A stretch of 64,000 bases of DNA from Mangrovicoccus sp049603835 (GTDB taxonomy: Bacteria > Pseudomonadota > Alphaproteobacteria > Rhodobacterales > Rhodobacteraceae), in assembly GCA_049603835.1 (NCBI GenBank), contig JBMYSZ010000007.1, positions 75,056 through 139,055 on the forward strand. Reading direction: 5' to 3'. Below the pieces are notes generated by a model. The model was not told the origin of the DNA. It saw only the letters and a program-made list of their open reading frames with translations, and did not search any database. Positions 34,256 to 42,627 of the stretch are shown here, in pieces (positions within the stretch are counted from its first letter, which is position 1; every line of letters begins with the position of its first letter). The translations under genes were made by a program, and so were the position numbers.

Positions 34256-34625
34256 GGCAGAATGCCTTCTTTAACAGTTAATTACACGACGCAATAGGAT
34301 ATATGTATTTTGAATTAATCTTTATCCAATTGCACAAAAAACGAATAGGAAAATTTTAACATGCCAAGTTTTTTTCGGCGATGCTAAAAAACGTTTTTCT
34401 AGACATTTTTTCATTACGGTAAATGCATTTATGGGCGTGCGAAAGAAAAATACCGTCCCAAGCCCGCCAAAGTGGATAAAAAACTATGGACAGCTTGACC
34501 CTGGGGTATTTCGTTTCATTGAAAAAGAAATTTTTTCCTTGAGCTTATGCTGCATTTCGCCCCTTGTAACGAAAGCGCAGCCCTGAGAAAGGCCTGCGCA
34601 GATAAAACAGCTCGGGAGGCTATGA
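34256..34625. other. 370-bp AT-rich divergent intergenic region
   Basis: Between the divergent sulfatase and dctP genes. The left 200 bp are markedly AT-rich (many A/T runs) and probably contain the sulfatase promoter. I find no convincing -35/-10 pair and no sigma-54 site. The right end carries GGGAGG (34614-34619), the dctP ribosome site. No gene is supported. Confidence 0.6.
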
Positions 34626-35627
34626 ATGAAACTCTTTACAGCAGCAGCAACTGCAGTTGCATTGTCCTTTGGTGCAACCGGCGCATTCGCGGCCTGCGAT
34701 GATGGCGAAATCGTTATCAAATTTAGCCATGTGACCAATACGGACAAGCACCCCAAAGGTATTGCTGCGTCGCTTTTGCAAGAGCGCGTGAATGAAGAGA
34801 TGAATGGTAAGGCCTGTATGGAGGTCTATCCGAACTCGACCCTTTATAATGACGACCAGGTCTTGGAAGCGATGCTGAACGGCGATGTTCAGATGGCCGC
34901 ACCGTCCTTGTCGAAATTCGAAAAATTCACCAAGAAGTTCCGCATCTTCGATTTGCCCTTTATGTTCAAAAACATGGAAGCCGTGGACGCGTTCCAGCAA
35001 TCTGACGCGGGTCAGTCCATGATGTCCTCGATGGAGCGTCGCGGTCTGGTTGGTCTGGGCTTTTGGCATAATGGCCTAAAGCAGTTCTCGGCCAATAAAC
35101 CGCTGATCGAGCCCACCGATGCGGCTGGTCTGAAATTCCGCGTGCAGCCGTCTGACGTGCTGGTTGCGCAGATGAAAGCTCTGGATGCGTCGCCGCAGCC
35201 TATGTCCTTCTCCGAAGTTTACGGCGCGCTGCAAACCGGCGTTGTGGATGGTCAGGAAAACACCTGGTCCAATATCTACGGCCAGAAATTCTTCGAAGTG
35301 CAAGACGGCATCACCGAAACCAATCATGGTCTGCTGGACTATATGGTTGTGACCTCGGTTGACTGGTGGGATGCGCTGCCGGGCCATGTGCGTGACCAGC
35401 TGGCCACGATCATGGACGAAGTCACCGCAACTCGGAACGCAGCGATCGCCGAAGTTGACGCAGATAACCGCCAGGCGGTTCTCGATGCGGGCGGCACTAT
35501 TCGCGAGCTGACCGCAGAACAGCGGGCTGCATGGGTCGAAGTGATGAAGCCGGTTTGGGCACAATTCGAAGGTGATGTGGGCGCTGACAATATCGCAGCG
35601 GCACAAGCCATCAACGAGTCCATGTAA
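34626..35627 (+). CDS. dctP: TRAP transporter substrate-binding protein DctP
   Basis: A 333-residue periplasmic binding protein with signal peptide (cleavage near AFA-AC). The DctP-family carboxylate-binding Arg is R172 in GLKFRVQPSD, and GALQTGVVDGQENTWSNI is the typical second signature. GGGAGG is 6 nt before ATG 34626. Two Cys (24 and 64) in the mature part could form a disulphide. With DctQ and DctM it makes a sodium-driven TRAP importer, usually for C4-dicarboxylates or similar acids; the ligand is not proven. Confidence 0.93.
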   Translation: MKLFTAAATAVALSFGATGAFAACDDGEIVIKFSHVTNTDKHPKGIAASLLQERVNEEMNGKACMEVYPNSTLYNDDQVLEAMLNGDVQMAAPSLSKFEKFTKKFRIFDLPFMFKNMEAVDAFQQSDAGQSMMSSMERRGLVGLGFWHNGLKQFSANKPLIEPTDAAGLKFRVQPSDVLVAQMKALDASPQPMSFSEVYGALQTGVVDGQENTWSNIYGQKFFEVQDGITETNHGLLDYMVVTSVDWWDALPGHVRDQLATIMDEVTATRNAAIAEVDADNRQAVLDAGGTIRELTAEQRAAWVEVMKPVWAQFEGDVGADNIAAAQAINESM

Positions 35628-35650
35628 GGCGAAAGCCAATTTGTGACACA

Positions 35651-35676
35651 GCAGGGCCGGAGAAATTCGGCCCTGC
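35651..35676 (+). terminator. intercistronic hairpin between dctP and dctQ
   Basis: GCAGGGCCG pairs perfectly with CGGCCCTGC (35651-35659 and 35668-35676) with no T-run. It probably protects the dctP transcript 3' end or gives partial termination, raising binding protein over membrane subunits. Confidence 0.65.
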
Positions 35677-35703
35677 ACATACTCAACGGGAATGGGGGCC
35701 TGA

Positions 35704-36408
35704 ATGAGCACGCATACGCGGCATCAGCCGGAAACGGCATTGGGTGAGTTTATTGCCCAAGCGGAAGAAATCTTTATCGCCTTTTTGCTGGGTGCGATGG
35801 TTCTTCTGACCTTTATAAATGTGGTCTTGCGCTATGTTTTCAACGAAAGCCTGATTTGGGGCTTAGAAGTCGTCTTGGTGGCTTTTGCATGGCTTGTGCT
35901 TTTTGGCATTGCCCATGCGTTTCGCATTACCGCGCATTTGGGCGTGGATGCTTTGCTGAATGTTTTGCCTAAGGGCACGCAACGGGTCATGGGGATTATC
36001 GCGGCTTTGTGCTGCGTGCTTTATGCATTTTTGCTACTCAAAGGGGCTTGGGACTATTACGCGCCTTTTGCTGGGCTTGATGCGACCACAGGCCGTTGGT
36101 TCCCCACGGGTTTTGCCAATTCCCGCGACCAAGCTTGGTATGAAACCGATCAGATCCCCATGCTGGACTGGTTGCGCTGGCTAGAGCCCTTGGTCAACCA
36201 AGGAGAATCCTACGAAAAACTACCGCGCCTTGTGGCCTATATCATGCTGCCCATTGGCTGCGCGCTTTTGTTGCTGCGCACGGTTGAAGCCATGATCGGC
36301 GTGGTAAATGGCCATCGCGACACGATTATCGTCAGCCATGAGGTCGAAGACCAGATCGATGATCTGAGCGCGACCCATCACGACGATCCGTACTACAAAA
36401 AGGACTAA
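35704..36408 (+). CDS. dctQ: TRAP transporter small permease DctQ
   Basis: A 234-residue membrane protein with four membrane segments; ALGEFIAQAEEIFIAFLLGAM and FNESLIWGLEVVLVAFAW are DctQ hallmarks. It is longer than the roughly 160-180 usual for the family because of an extra loop (about 125-165) and a charged His/Asp-rich C-terminal tail. dctM follows after 5 bp. Confidence 0.9.
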   Translation: MSTHTRHQPETALGEFIAQAEEIFIAFLLGAMVLLTFINVVLRYVFNESLIWGLEVVLVAFAWLVLFGIAHAFRITAHLGVDALLNVLPKGTQRVMGIIAALCCVLYAFLLLKGAWDYYAPFAGLDATTGRWFPTGFANSRDQAWYETDQIPMLDWLRWLEPLVNQGESYEKLPRLVAYIMLPIGCALLLLRTVEAMIGVVNGHRDTIIVSHEVEDQIDDLSATHHDDPYYKKD

Positions 36409-36413
36409 ACCCG

Positions 36414-37808
36414 ATGGAAGTCGTTCTTCTTTTTATTGGGGTCGTGGGCCTCTTGCTGATCGGTGTGCCTATCGCGGTCAGCTTGGGCCTTAGCTCCATC
36501 CTGTTCCTGCTCTTTACATCGGAAAGTTCTCTCGCCTCGGTGGCGCAATCGCTGTATCAGGCGATGGCTGGGCATTATACGCTTCTGGCAATTCCGTTCT
36601 TCATCCTTGCTTCTAGCTTTATGTCCACGGGCGGTGTGGCGAAACGGATTATCCGCTTTGCTATTGCTTGTGTTGGGCATTTGCCGGGCGGTTTGGCGAT
36701 TGCGGGTGTTTTCGCCTGTATGATCTTTGCGGCACTGTCGGGCTCCTCGCCTGCGACGGTTGTGGCGATTGGCTCTATCGTTATCGCGGCGATGCAGAAG
36801 GTAGGCTATTCCAAGGAGTTCGCGGCAGGGGTTATCTGTAACGCGGGGACGCTTGGGATCTTGATCCCGCCCTCGATTGTGATGGTGGTTTATGCTTCGG
36901 CAACGGATGTGTCCGTGGGGCGGATGTTCCTTGCAGGGATCATTCCCGGCCTAATGGCGGGCGGCATGCTGATGATCACCATCTATGTCATGGCCAAAAT
37001 TCGCAATTTGCCGAAAGGCGAATGGCAGGGCTGGGATGAGATCTGGTCCAGCTTCCGCGATGCATTCTGGGGGCTGATGCTGATCGTGATCATCATGGTG
37101 GGGATCTATGGTATCCCTGGTGTGACCGGAGCGATCTTTACCCCGACCGAAGCGGCGGCGGTGGCCTCTGTTTACGCCTTCTTGGTGTCGGTCTTTGTCT
37201 ATCGCGATATGGGGCCGCTTTCGACCCCGGATGAGCGCAGCAATAAAACCCTGCTCGACCGTCCCTATGCGCTGGTGACGGCGTTCTTCCACAAAGACAC
37301 GGTGAACACGCTTTATGATGCGGGCAAACTGACCATCACGCTGATGTTCATCATCGCCAATGCGCTGATCCTGAAACATGTGTTAACCGATGAGCAGATC
37401 CCGCAAATGATCGCGGAAAGCATGCTAAGCGCCGGCTTTGGCAAGATCATGTTCCTGGTGATGGTCAATGTGATCCTGCTGATCGGTGGTCAGTTCATGG
37501 AGCCATCGGGGCTTTTGGTCATCGTGGCGCCGTTGGTTTTCCCCATCGCCATTGAGCTGGGCGTTGATCCGATCCATCTGGGCATCATCATGGTGGTGAA
37601 TATGGAAATCGGCATGATCACCCCGCCGGTCGGTTTGAACCTGTTTGTGACCTCGGGCGTTGCGGGCATGCCGATGATGCGTGTGGTCAAGGCGGCGCTG
37701 CCCTTCTTGGCGGTTCTCTTCGTCTTCTTGATCATGGTCACCTATATACCTTGGCTCTCAACCGCGATCCCAACGGCGGTGATGGGGCCAGAGATCATCA
37801 CAAACTAG
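36414..37808 (+). CDS. dctM: TRAP transporter large permease DctM
   Basis: A 464-residue, about 12-segment permease of the DctM family, with GVAKRIIRFAIACVGHLPGGLAI, LSGSSPATVVAIGS, CNAGTLGILIPPSIVMVVYA and, near the end, NMEIGMITPPVGLNLFV. It carries the transport pathway and the sodium sites. A central cytoplasmic insertion (about 260-300) is slightly longer than usual. Terminated by a strong hairpin. Confidence 0.94.
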   Translation: MEVVLLFIGVVGLLLIGVPIAVSLGLSSILFLLFTSESSLASVAQSLYQAMAGHYTLLAIPFFILASSFMSTGGVAKRIIRFAIACVGHLPGGLAIAGVFACMIFAALSGSSPATVVAIGSIVIAAMQKVGYSKEFAAGVICNAGTLGILIPPSIVMVVYASATDVSVGRMFLAGIIPGLMAGGMLMITIYVMAKIRNLPKGEWQGWDEIWSSFRDAFWGLMLIVIIMVGIYGIPGVTGAIFTPTEAAAVASVYAFLVSVFVYRDMGPLSTPDERSNKTLLDRPYALVTAFFHKDTVNTLYDAGKLTITLMFIIANALILKHVLTDEQIPQMIAESMLSAGFGKIMFLVMVNVILLIGGQFMEPSGLLVIVAPLVFPIAIELGVDPIHLGIIMVVNMEIGMITPPVGLNLFVTSGVAGMPMMRVVKAALPFLAVLFVFLIMVTYIPWLSTAIPTAVMGPEIITN

Positions 37809-37830
37809 CCTTTCACAGGCGATGTTCATG

Positions 37831-37861
37831 ACGCGGGCCTTCGGGCCCGTGTTCTGTTTTT
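37831..37861 (+). terminator. rho-independent terminator after dctM
   Basis: ACGCGGGCC and GGCCCGTGT (37831-37839, 37844-37852) close a TTCG tetraloop, followed by TCTGTTTTT. This ends the dctPQM operon. Confidence 0.9.
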
Positions 37862-37910
37862 ACCGCCTCGACCAAATCGGCCAGAGGCATTTCCCCAGGA
37901 TTTCAAATAC

Positions 37911-38801
37911 ATGACCGAGCCCGCCAAAGGCATTGCAGCGATGATAGCCGCTTGTTGTGTTTGGGGCCTGTCGGGGATTTTTTACAAAGCGCTGAGCGAT
38001 GTTCCCGCGACCGAGCTTTTGGCGCATCGGATGATCTGGTCCTTGCTGTTTTTCCTTGCGGTGCTGGCGGTGCAAAATGGGCTAGGGCAGCTGCGCCCGC
38101 TCTGGCAAAGCCGCGATGGGTTTCGCGCCAGCCTGGCCGCCGGGGCGCTGATATCGGTGAATTGGTTTGGCTTTATCTATGCGGTGCAAAATGGCTATGC
38201 GCTGCAAGCGAGCCTGGGATATTACATTTTTCCCCTGATCGCGGTGCTTTTAGGCGTCGTGGCGCTGAAAGACGCGCTGAGCCGCCGGCAATCTTTTGCG
38301 GTTGCTTTGGCGGCGATTGCGGTTTTGGGCTTGTCGATCGGGTTGGGGGTGGCACCCTGGTTGGCTTTGCTCCTGGCGACGACATTTGGCTTTTACGGTT
38401 TGGTCAAGAAATTATCGCCGCTGACGCCGTTGGCCTCGGTTGTGGCCGAGGTCATTATCGTTATTCCCTTTGCCATCGGCTATCTGGCCTGGCTGGAATT
38501 CGGCTCGGGCTTGGCAAGTTTTGGCCAAGATCTAAGCCAAAGCTTCCTTCTTGCCTGTTCCGGGCCGCTGACGGGACTGCCGCTTTTGCTATTCACCTAT
38601 GCGAGCCGCCGGGTGAATTTATCCACCATGGGGCTGATCCAATATATCAATCCCAGCCTACAATTCCTGGTGGCGGTGTTTTTGTTTAACGAGACCTTCA
38701 CCTGGGTGCATGGCTTTGCCTTTGCCCTGATCTGGACGGCACTTGCGATCTATTCCTCCGAGAAAATCACTCGGCACCGGGCTCGAACTGGTAGTTTTTA
38801 G
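37911..38801 (+). CDS. rarD: EamA-family transporter RarD
   Basis: A 296-residue ten-segment protein; the RarD signature KGIAAMIAACCVWGLSGIFYK and HRMIWSLLFF, then QNGYALQASLGYYIFPLIAVLLG, are characteristic. RarD proteins belong to the drug/metabolite transporter superfamily, and the substrate is not settled. No strong ribosome site is seen (GGATTTC). Monocistronic after the TRAP operon terminator. Confidence 0.92.
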   Translation: MTEPAKGIAAMIAACCVWGLSGIFYKALSDVPATELLAHRMIWSLLFFLAVLAVQNGLGQLRPLWQSRDGFRASLAAGALISVNWFGFIYAVQNGYALQASLGYYIFPLIAVLLGVVALKDALSRRQSFAVALAAIAVLGLSIGLGVAPWLALLLATTFGFYGLVKKLSPLTPLASVVAEVIIVIPFAIGYLAWLEFGSGLASFGQDLSQSFLLACSGPLTGLPLLLFTYASRRVNLSTMGLIQYINPSLQFLVAVFLFNETFTWVHGFAFALIWTALAIYSSEKITRHRARTGSF

Positions 38802-38900
38802 CGAAATTCAAGACCTAAATTACGAAAAAGCTTGTGAATTAGGCTGAGTCGGCTGCATAGCTCATCCCCACTTATGGCTTAGACCGCGAGAGGGGCTGTT

Positions 38901-39956
38901 ATGGCCGGGATTGGCATCGTCAAAATGGCAGGCTTTGGGGCGCTCGGCTTGATGATCGTCGGCGGTGGCGGCGCTGTGATCACAGGGCAGGTGCCGGTTT
39001 CGCTGCGGGTCTTGGATAAAGAACCGGTGGTTTTACCCACGGGCGAGCCGCTGGAAACCCCCGAAATCATAGAGCAGCCAGAGCCGAAATCGCCCTTGGA
39101 TTTCGATTTGGTGCGGATAGAGCCGGATGGCGCCGCGGTGATTGCCGGGCGTGGTTTTCCCAATACCGCCATTTCCATCATGCTCGATGATGATCTGCTG
39201 ATCGAGGCGCAGACAGATGGTCAAGGCCAGTTCGCCGCGATTACCGCTATTCCGCCGCAGAGAATGGGGCAACGGCTTTGGCTGCGCGCGCTTGGGCCTG
39301 ATGGTGATCAGACCAGCTCTGACGCGACAGTGGTGATTGCCTCGGCTGCGTTGGCGGATCCGGTCGATCAGTTGCAAGGCGAGATCGCGGCCAAGACCGC
39401 CCCGGAAATCCTGCGGGTTGACGAAAGCGGTGTGCGGGCAATGGGTGCGACCCCGCCGCAAAGTGATGAGATCGCCATTGATAGCCTAAGCTACCGCTCT
39501 GGATCGGAATTGCATTTATCGGGCCGGGCCGGGGCTCCGGGGCAATTACAGGTTTTTGTGGATAATGCGCCCAGCCTTCCGCCTGTGGCTTTGTTAGAGC
39601 CCGGTGAATGGCAGGTGGATCTATCGGATTTGGCGCCCGGCACATATCAGCTGCGCCTCGAAGTCCATCAGGGCGAAAATGTCATCGCAGAAACCGCTAT
39701 GCCGCTGCGCCGCGAACCGCCCGAAGTGATTACCGCCTTGGCCCCGGAGCTCGGCAGCTCGTCCGCGCCCGAAGTCATTACCGTGCAGCCTGGCGGCACG
39801 CTTTGGCGGATTGCCAATGACGCTTATGGGGATGGCGCGCAATATGTGGTGGTCTATGGGGCTAATCGCGATCAGATCCGCGACCCGAACCTGATATTTC
39901 CCGGCCAAGTGCTGCGTTTGCCCGAAACCGCAGCCGAGACCGCCAAACGCCCGTGA
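38901..39956 (+). CDS. membrane-anchored LysM protein with Ig-like segments
   Basis: A 351-residue protein with one N-terminal membrane segment (about 8-30), acting as an anchor. Beta-rich stretches follow that resemble bacterial Ig-like modules (about 70-150 and 195-265), then a C-terminal LysM domain (about 293-345; VQPGGTLWRIANDAYGDG...NLIFPGQVLRLPE). LysM binds peptidoglycan, so the protein probably spans from the inner membrane to the cell wall. GAGAGGGG precedes ATG 38901. Homologs with this layout are common in Rhodobacterales, with unknown function. Confidence 0.82.
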   Translation: MAGIGIVKMAGFGALGLMIVGGGGAVITGQVPVSLRVLDKEPVVLPTGEPLETPEIIEQPEPKSPLDFDLVRIEPDGAAVIAGRGFPNTAISIMLDDDLLIEAQTDGQGQFAAITAIPPQRMGQRLWLRALGPDGDQTSSDATVVIASAALADPVDQLQGEIAAKTAPEILRVDESGVRAMGATPPQSDEIAIDSLSYRSGSELHLSGRAGAPGQLQVFVDNAPSLPPVALLEPGEWQVDLSDLAPGTYQLRLEVHQGENVIAETAMPLRREPPEVITALAPELGSSSAPEVITVQPGGTLWRIANDAYGDGAQYVVVYGANRDQIRDPNLIFPGQVLRLPETAAETAKRP

Positions 39957-40006
39957 CATGATCCGGCGCGCGACCTATATCACTTAGGTCAAAAGGAAAT
40001 ATCACC

Positions 40007-41875
40007 GTGAAATCCATGAGTTTTCGGGCCGGGGGCCGGACTGACCGCGATACGGGGCAGGCTGATCCAGAGGTCACTGCAGATGAGGCCAAGCCCGAAG
40101 TCATCATCCGCCGCGTCGCGCCCTATCTTTGGCCGCAAGATATCAGCATCAGATGGCGGGTGGTTTTATCGGTGCTGGCGCTTGTTTTATCGAAACTCGT
40201 GGCTGTGGGGACGCCTTATTTCTATAAGCTGGCGGTGGATCATCTGAGCCTAGAGGCCGATCCCAGCACTTGGCTGGCGCTCGGAGCCGTGGGGCTCACC
40301 GTCGCCTATGGGATTGCGCGGCTCATGACCACCGGGTTTCAGCAGCTGCGCGATGTGATTTTTGCCAGTGTCGGACAGCAAGCCTTGCGCAGTGTCGCTG
40401 TGGATACTTTCGCCCATATCCATCGCATGTCGCTACGCTATCACATCACCCGCAAAACCGGTGGTCTGAGCCGGATCATGGAGCGCGGGGTCAAAGGCGT
40501 GGAATTCCTGCTGCGCTTTATGCTGTTTTCCATCGGGCCGCTGATCTTAGAGCTCACGCTGATCGGCGCCGTGTTGGTGACATTGTTTGACCCTTGGTAT
40601 CTGGTGGTGGTGGCCGTAACGCTGGTGGTCTATATCGGTTTTACCTTTAAGGTCACCGAATGGCGGGTGGGTATTCGTCGGGAAATGAATGCCCAAGATA
40701 CGGATGCGACGCAAAAAGCCATCGACAGCCTGTTAAATTTCGAAACCGTGAAATATTTCGGCGCCGAAAGCCGCGAAGCAAATCGCTATGACTCTGCCAT
40801 GGGCGCCTATGTCCAAGCGGCGCTGCGCACCAGCTATACACTGTCTTTCCTGAATTTCGGCCAAGCCTTTTTGATCACCTCTGGTTTGGTGGCGGTGATG
40901 ATCATGGCCGCGCGCGGGGTGCAGGCGGGCACGATGACTGTGGGCGATTTCGTTATGGTCAATGCCTATATGATCCAGATAACCATGCCGCTGAATTTCC
41001 TGGGCATGGTCTATCGAGAAATCCGCCAAAGCCTGGTGGATATGGCCTCGATGTTCCATCTTCTGGATCAAAAACCCGAAGTTTCCGACAAAGCCGATGC
41101 CCAGCCCATCGCTGTCACCCAAGGCCGGGTGGAATTCCGCGATGTGCATTTCGGCTATGATCCCGAGCAGCCGATTTTACGTGGCGTGTCTTTTGACGTG
41201 CCCGCAGGCAGCAGCCTGGCTTTGGTGGGGGCGTCTGGGGCTGGTAAATCGACCATTGGGCGGCTGCTCTTTCGGTTTTACGATGTGACCCAAGGTGCGG
41301 TGCTGATCGATGGTCAGGATCTGCGCGATGTGACCCAAGATAGTCTACATGCGCAAATCGGCGTGGTGCCACAAGATACGGTGCTGTTTAACGACACGCT
41401 GCATTACAATATCGCTTATGGCCGCCCGGAAGCCGCGCAATCGGAGATCGCCCAAGCTGCCCATGCGGCCAAGCTGGGTCAATTCATCGAGGATCTGCCC
41501 AAAGGCTATGACACGATGGTGGGCGAGCGAGGCTTGCGGCTATCTGGCGGTGAAAAGCAGCGGGTGGGCATTGCTCGGACTTTGCTGAAAAACCCGCCGA
41601 TTGTTCTGCTGGATGAGGCGACTTCAGCGCTCGACACCCGCACCGAACGGGATATCCAAGACAGTCTGCGGCAAATGGGGCAGGGGCGCACGGTGATCAC
41701 CATCGCGCATCGCTTGTCCACGGTTGTCGAAAGCGACCAGATCTTGGTGCTAGAGGCCGGCAAGGTCGTAGAGCGCGGTAATCATGCGGAGCTTTTGGCC
41801 ATGGGCGGGCGCTATACGGAGCTTTGGACCGCCCAGGCCGAGGCGAGCACGGGGACTTCTACGGCGGCGGAGTAA
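40007..41875 (+). CDS. Atm1/HMT-type ABC exporter (fused permease and ATPase)
   Basis: A 622-residue half-transporter with six membrane segments (about 45-350) and a C-terminal ATPase with Walker A GASGAGKST, Q-loop VPQDTVLFNDTL, signature LSGGEKQR and Walker B IVLLDEATSALD. The segment SLLNFETVKYFGAESREANRYD is diagnostic for the mitochondrial Atm1/ABCB7 group. Alphaproteobacterial members export glutathione conjugates or polysulphides linked to Fe-S maturation and metal resistance. It follows the LysM gene by 50 bp but has its own AAAAGGA. Confidence 0.9.
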   Translation: MKSMSFRAGGRTDRDTGQADPEVTADEAKPEVIIRRVAPYLWPQDISIRWRVVLSVLALVLSKLVAVGTPYFYKLAVDHLSLEADPSTWLALGAVGLTVAYGIARLMTTGFQQLRDVIFASVGQQALRSVAVDTFAHIHRMSLRYHITRKTGGLSRIMERGVKGVEFLLRFMLFSIGPLILELTLIGAVLVTLFDPWYLVVVAVTLVVYIGFTFKVTEWRVGIRREMNAQDTDATQKAIDSLLNFETVKYFGAESREANRYDSAMGAYVQAALRTSYTLSFLNFGQAFLITSGLVAVMIMAARGVQAGTMTVGDFVMVNAYMIQITMPLNFLGMVYREIRQSLVDMASMFHLLDQKPEVSDKADAQPIAVTQGRVEFRDVHFGYDPEQPILRGVSFDVPAGSSLALVGASGAGKSTIGRLLFRFYDVTQGAVLIDGQDLRDVTQDSLHAQIGVVPQDTVLFNDTLHYNIAYGRPEAAQSEIAQAAHAAKLGQFIEDLPKGYDTMVGERGLRLSGGEKQRVGIARTLLKNPPIVLLDEATSALDTRTERDIQDSLRQMGQGRTVITIAHRLSTVVESDQILVLEAGKVVERGNHAELLAMGGRYTELWTAQAEASTGTSTAAE

Positions 41876-41914
41876 TGCGGGAAGGGGCGAGCCATCGGGT
41901 CAAGCCCGGTGGAG

Positions 41915-42595
41915 TTAGGTCTGCGGGCTTTCCTGATCAGCGCCCAAAAGCGCGGCTCTTCCCTTTGGGGTCAGCTGATAAACGCCGCGGCTCACCCGCT
42001 CGAACCAGCCATAATGATCCGCGGCCATGATCCGCGTCGCCGCCGCAATGCCCGTGGCCTGCGCCACTTGCGCGCCTTTTTGCGGGCCGCTCTGGGCCAA
42101 ATAGGCGGCGATCTTGTCGCAATCTTGCCGATAAGCGGTGATGATTTTACCGCGATGACCGCCGCTATTGGGATCCCCCTCCCGCCGGGCGAATTCGCGC
42201 AAAAGCCGCGCTTGCCGTTTCTTGGCCGGGCGCGGCGCATAGGGGCCGGGGTCGCAAACTGGCTCCACATGCCCGTCGCTGAGGCGCACCAGCAAAAGCC
42301 CCAGCCCCAGCCGCCGGGCAAGTTTGACATTTTCCTTTAGCGCGGACTGAAACCGCCGACCCGACCCGCGTGGGACTGCCAGATAAACATGATCAGAAAG
42401 CGCAAGCCGATCGATCGCTTGGTGAAAAAGCGTCAGGCTAAAGCCGGTCTTCATCTCGATGATCACCGGCGGTTCCGCGCCGCGCAGGCCGACAATATCC
42501 GCGCCGGTGATTTCGGATTTCACCTCATAGCCCTGGCCCTGAAGAAAGGCTTTGAGCGGCGGGTAAAGATCAGTTTCACGGCAAGAGGCGGGCAT
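41915..42595 (-). CDS. DUF2161 family protein with a nuclease-like PD-(D/E)xK core
   Basis: A 226-residue soluble protein matching DUF2161, often annotated putative phosphodiesterase. The N-terminal half has a PD-(D/E)xK-like arrangement: D33 in ITGADIVGL, then E47-x-K49 in VIIEMKTG. The C-terminal half (about 140-226) resembles a winged-helix module. Its cellular role is unknown. It lies downstream of the RND genes on the same strand, 32 bp away, and might be co-transcribed with them. Confidence 0.75.
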   Translation of the reverse strand: MPASCRETDLYPPLKAFLQGQGYEVKSEITGADIVGLRGAEPPVIIEMKTGFSLTLFHQAIDRLALSDHVYLAVPRGSGRRFQSALKENVKLARRLGLGLLLVRLSDGHVEPVCDPGPYAPRPAKKRQARLLREFARREGDPNSGGHRGKIITAYRQDCDKIAAYLAQSGPQKGAQVAQATGIAAATRIMAADHYGWFERVSRGVYQLTPKGRAALLGADQESPQT

Positions 42596-42627
42596 GCCGC
42601 CTCTTTAGCCTGTTTTCTGCGGCACCG

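Noticed and set aside
34256..34625. Sigma-54 promoter for the dct operon
   Set aside because: Looked for GG-N10-GC spacing because rhizobial dct genes use it; no acceptable match was found, and TRAP dct operons often do not need it.
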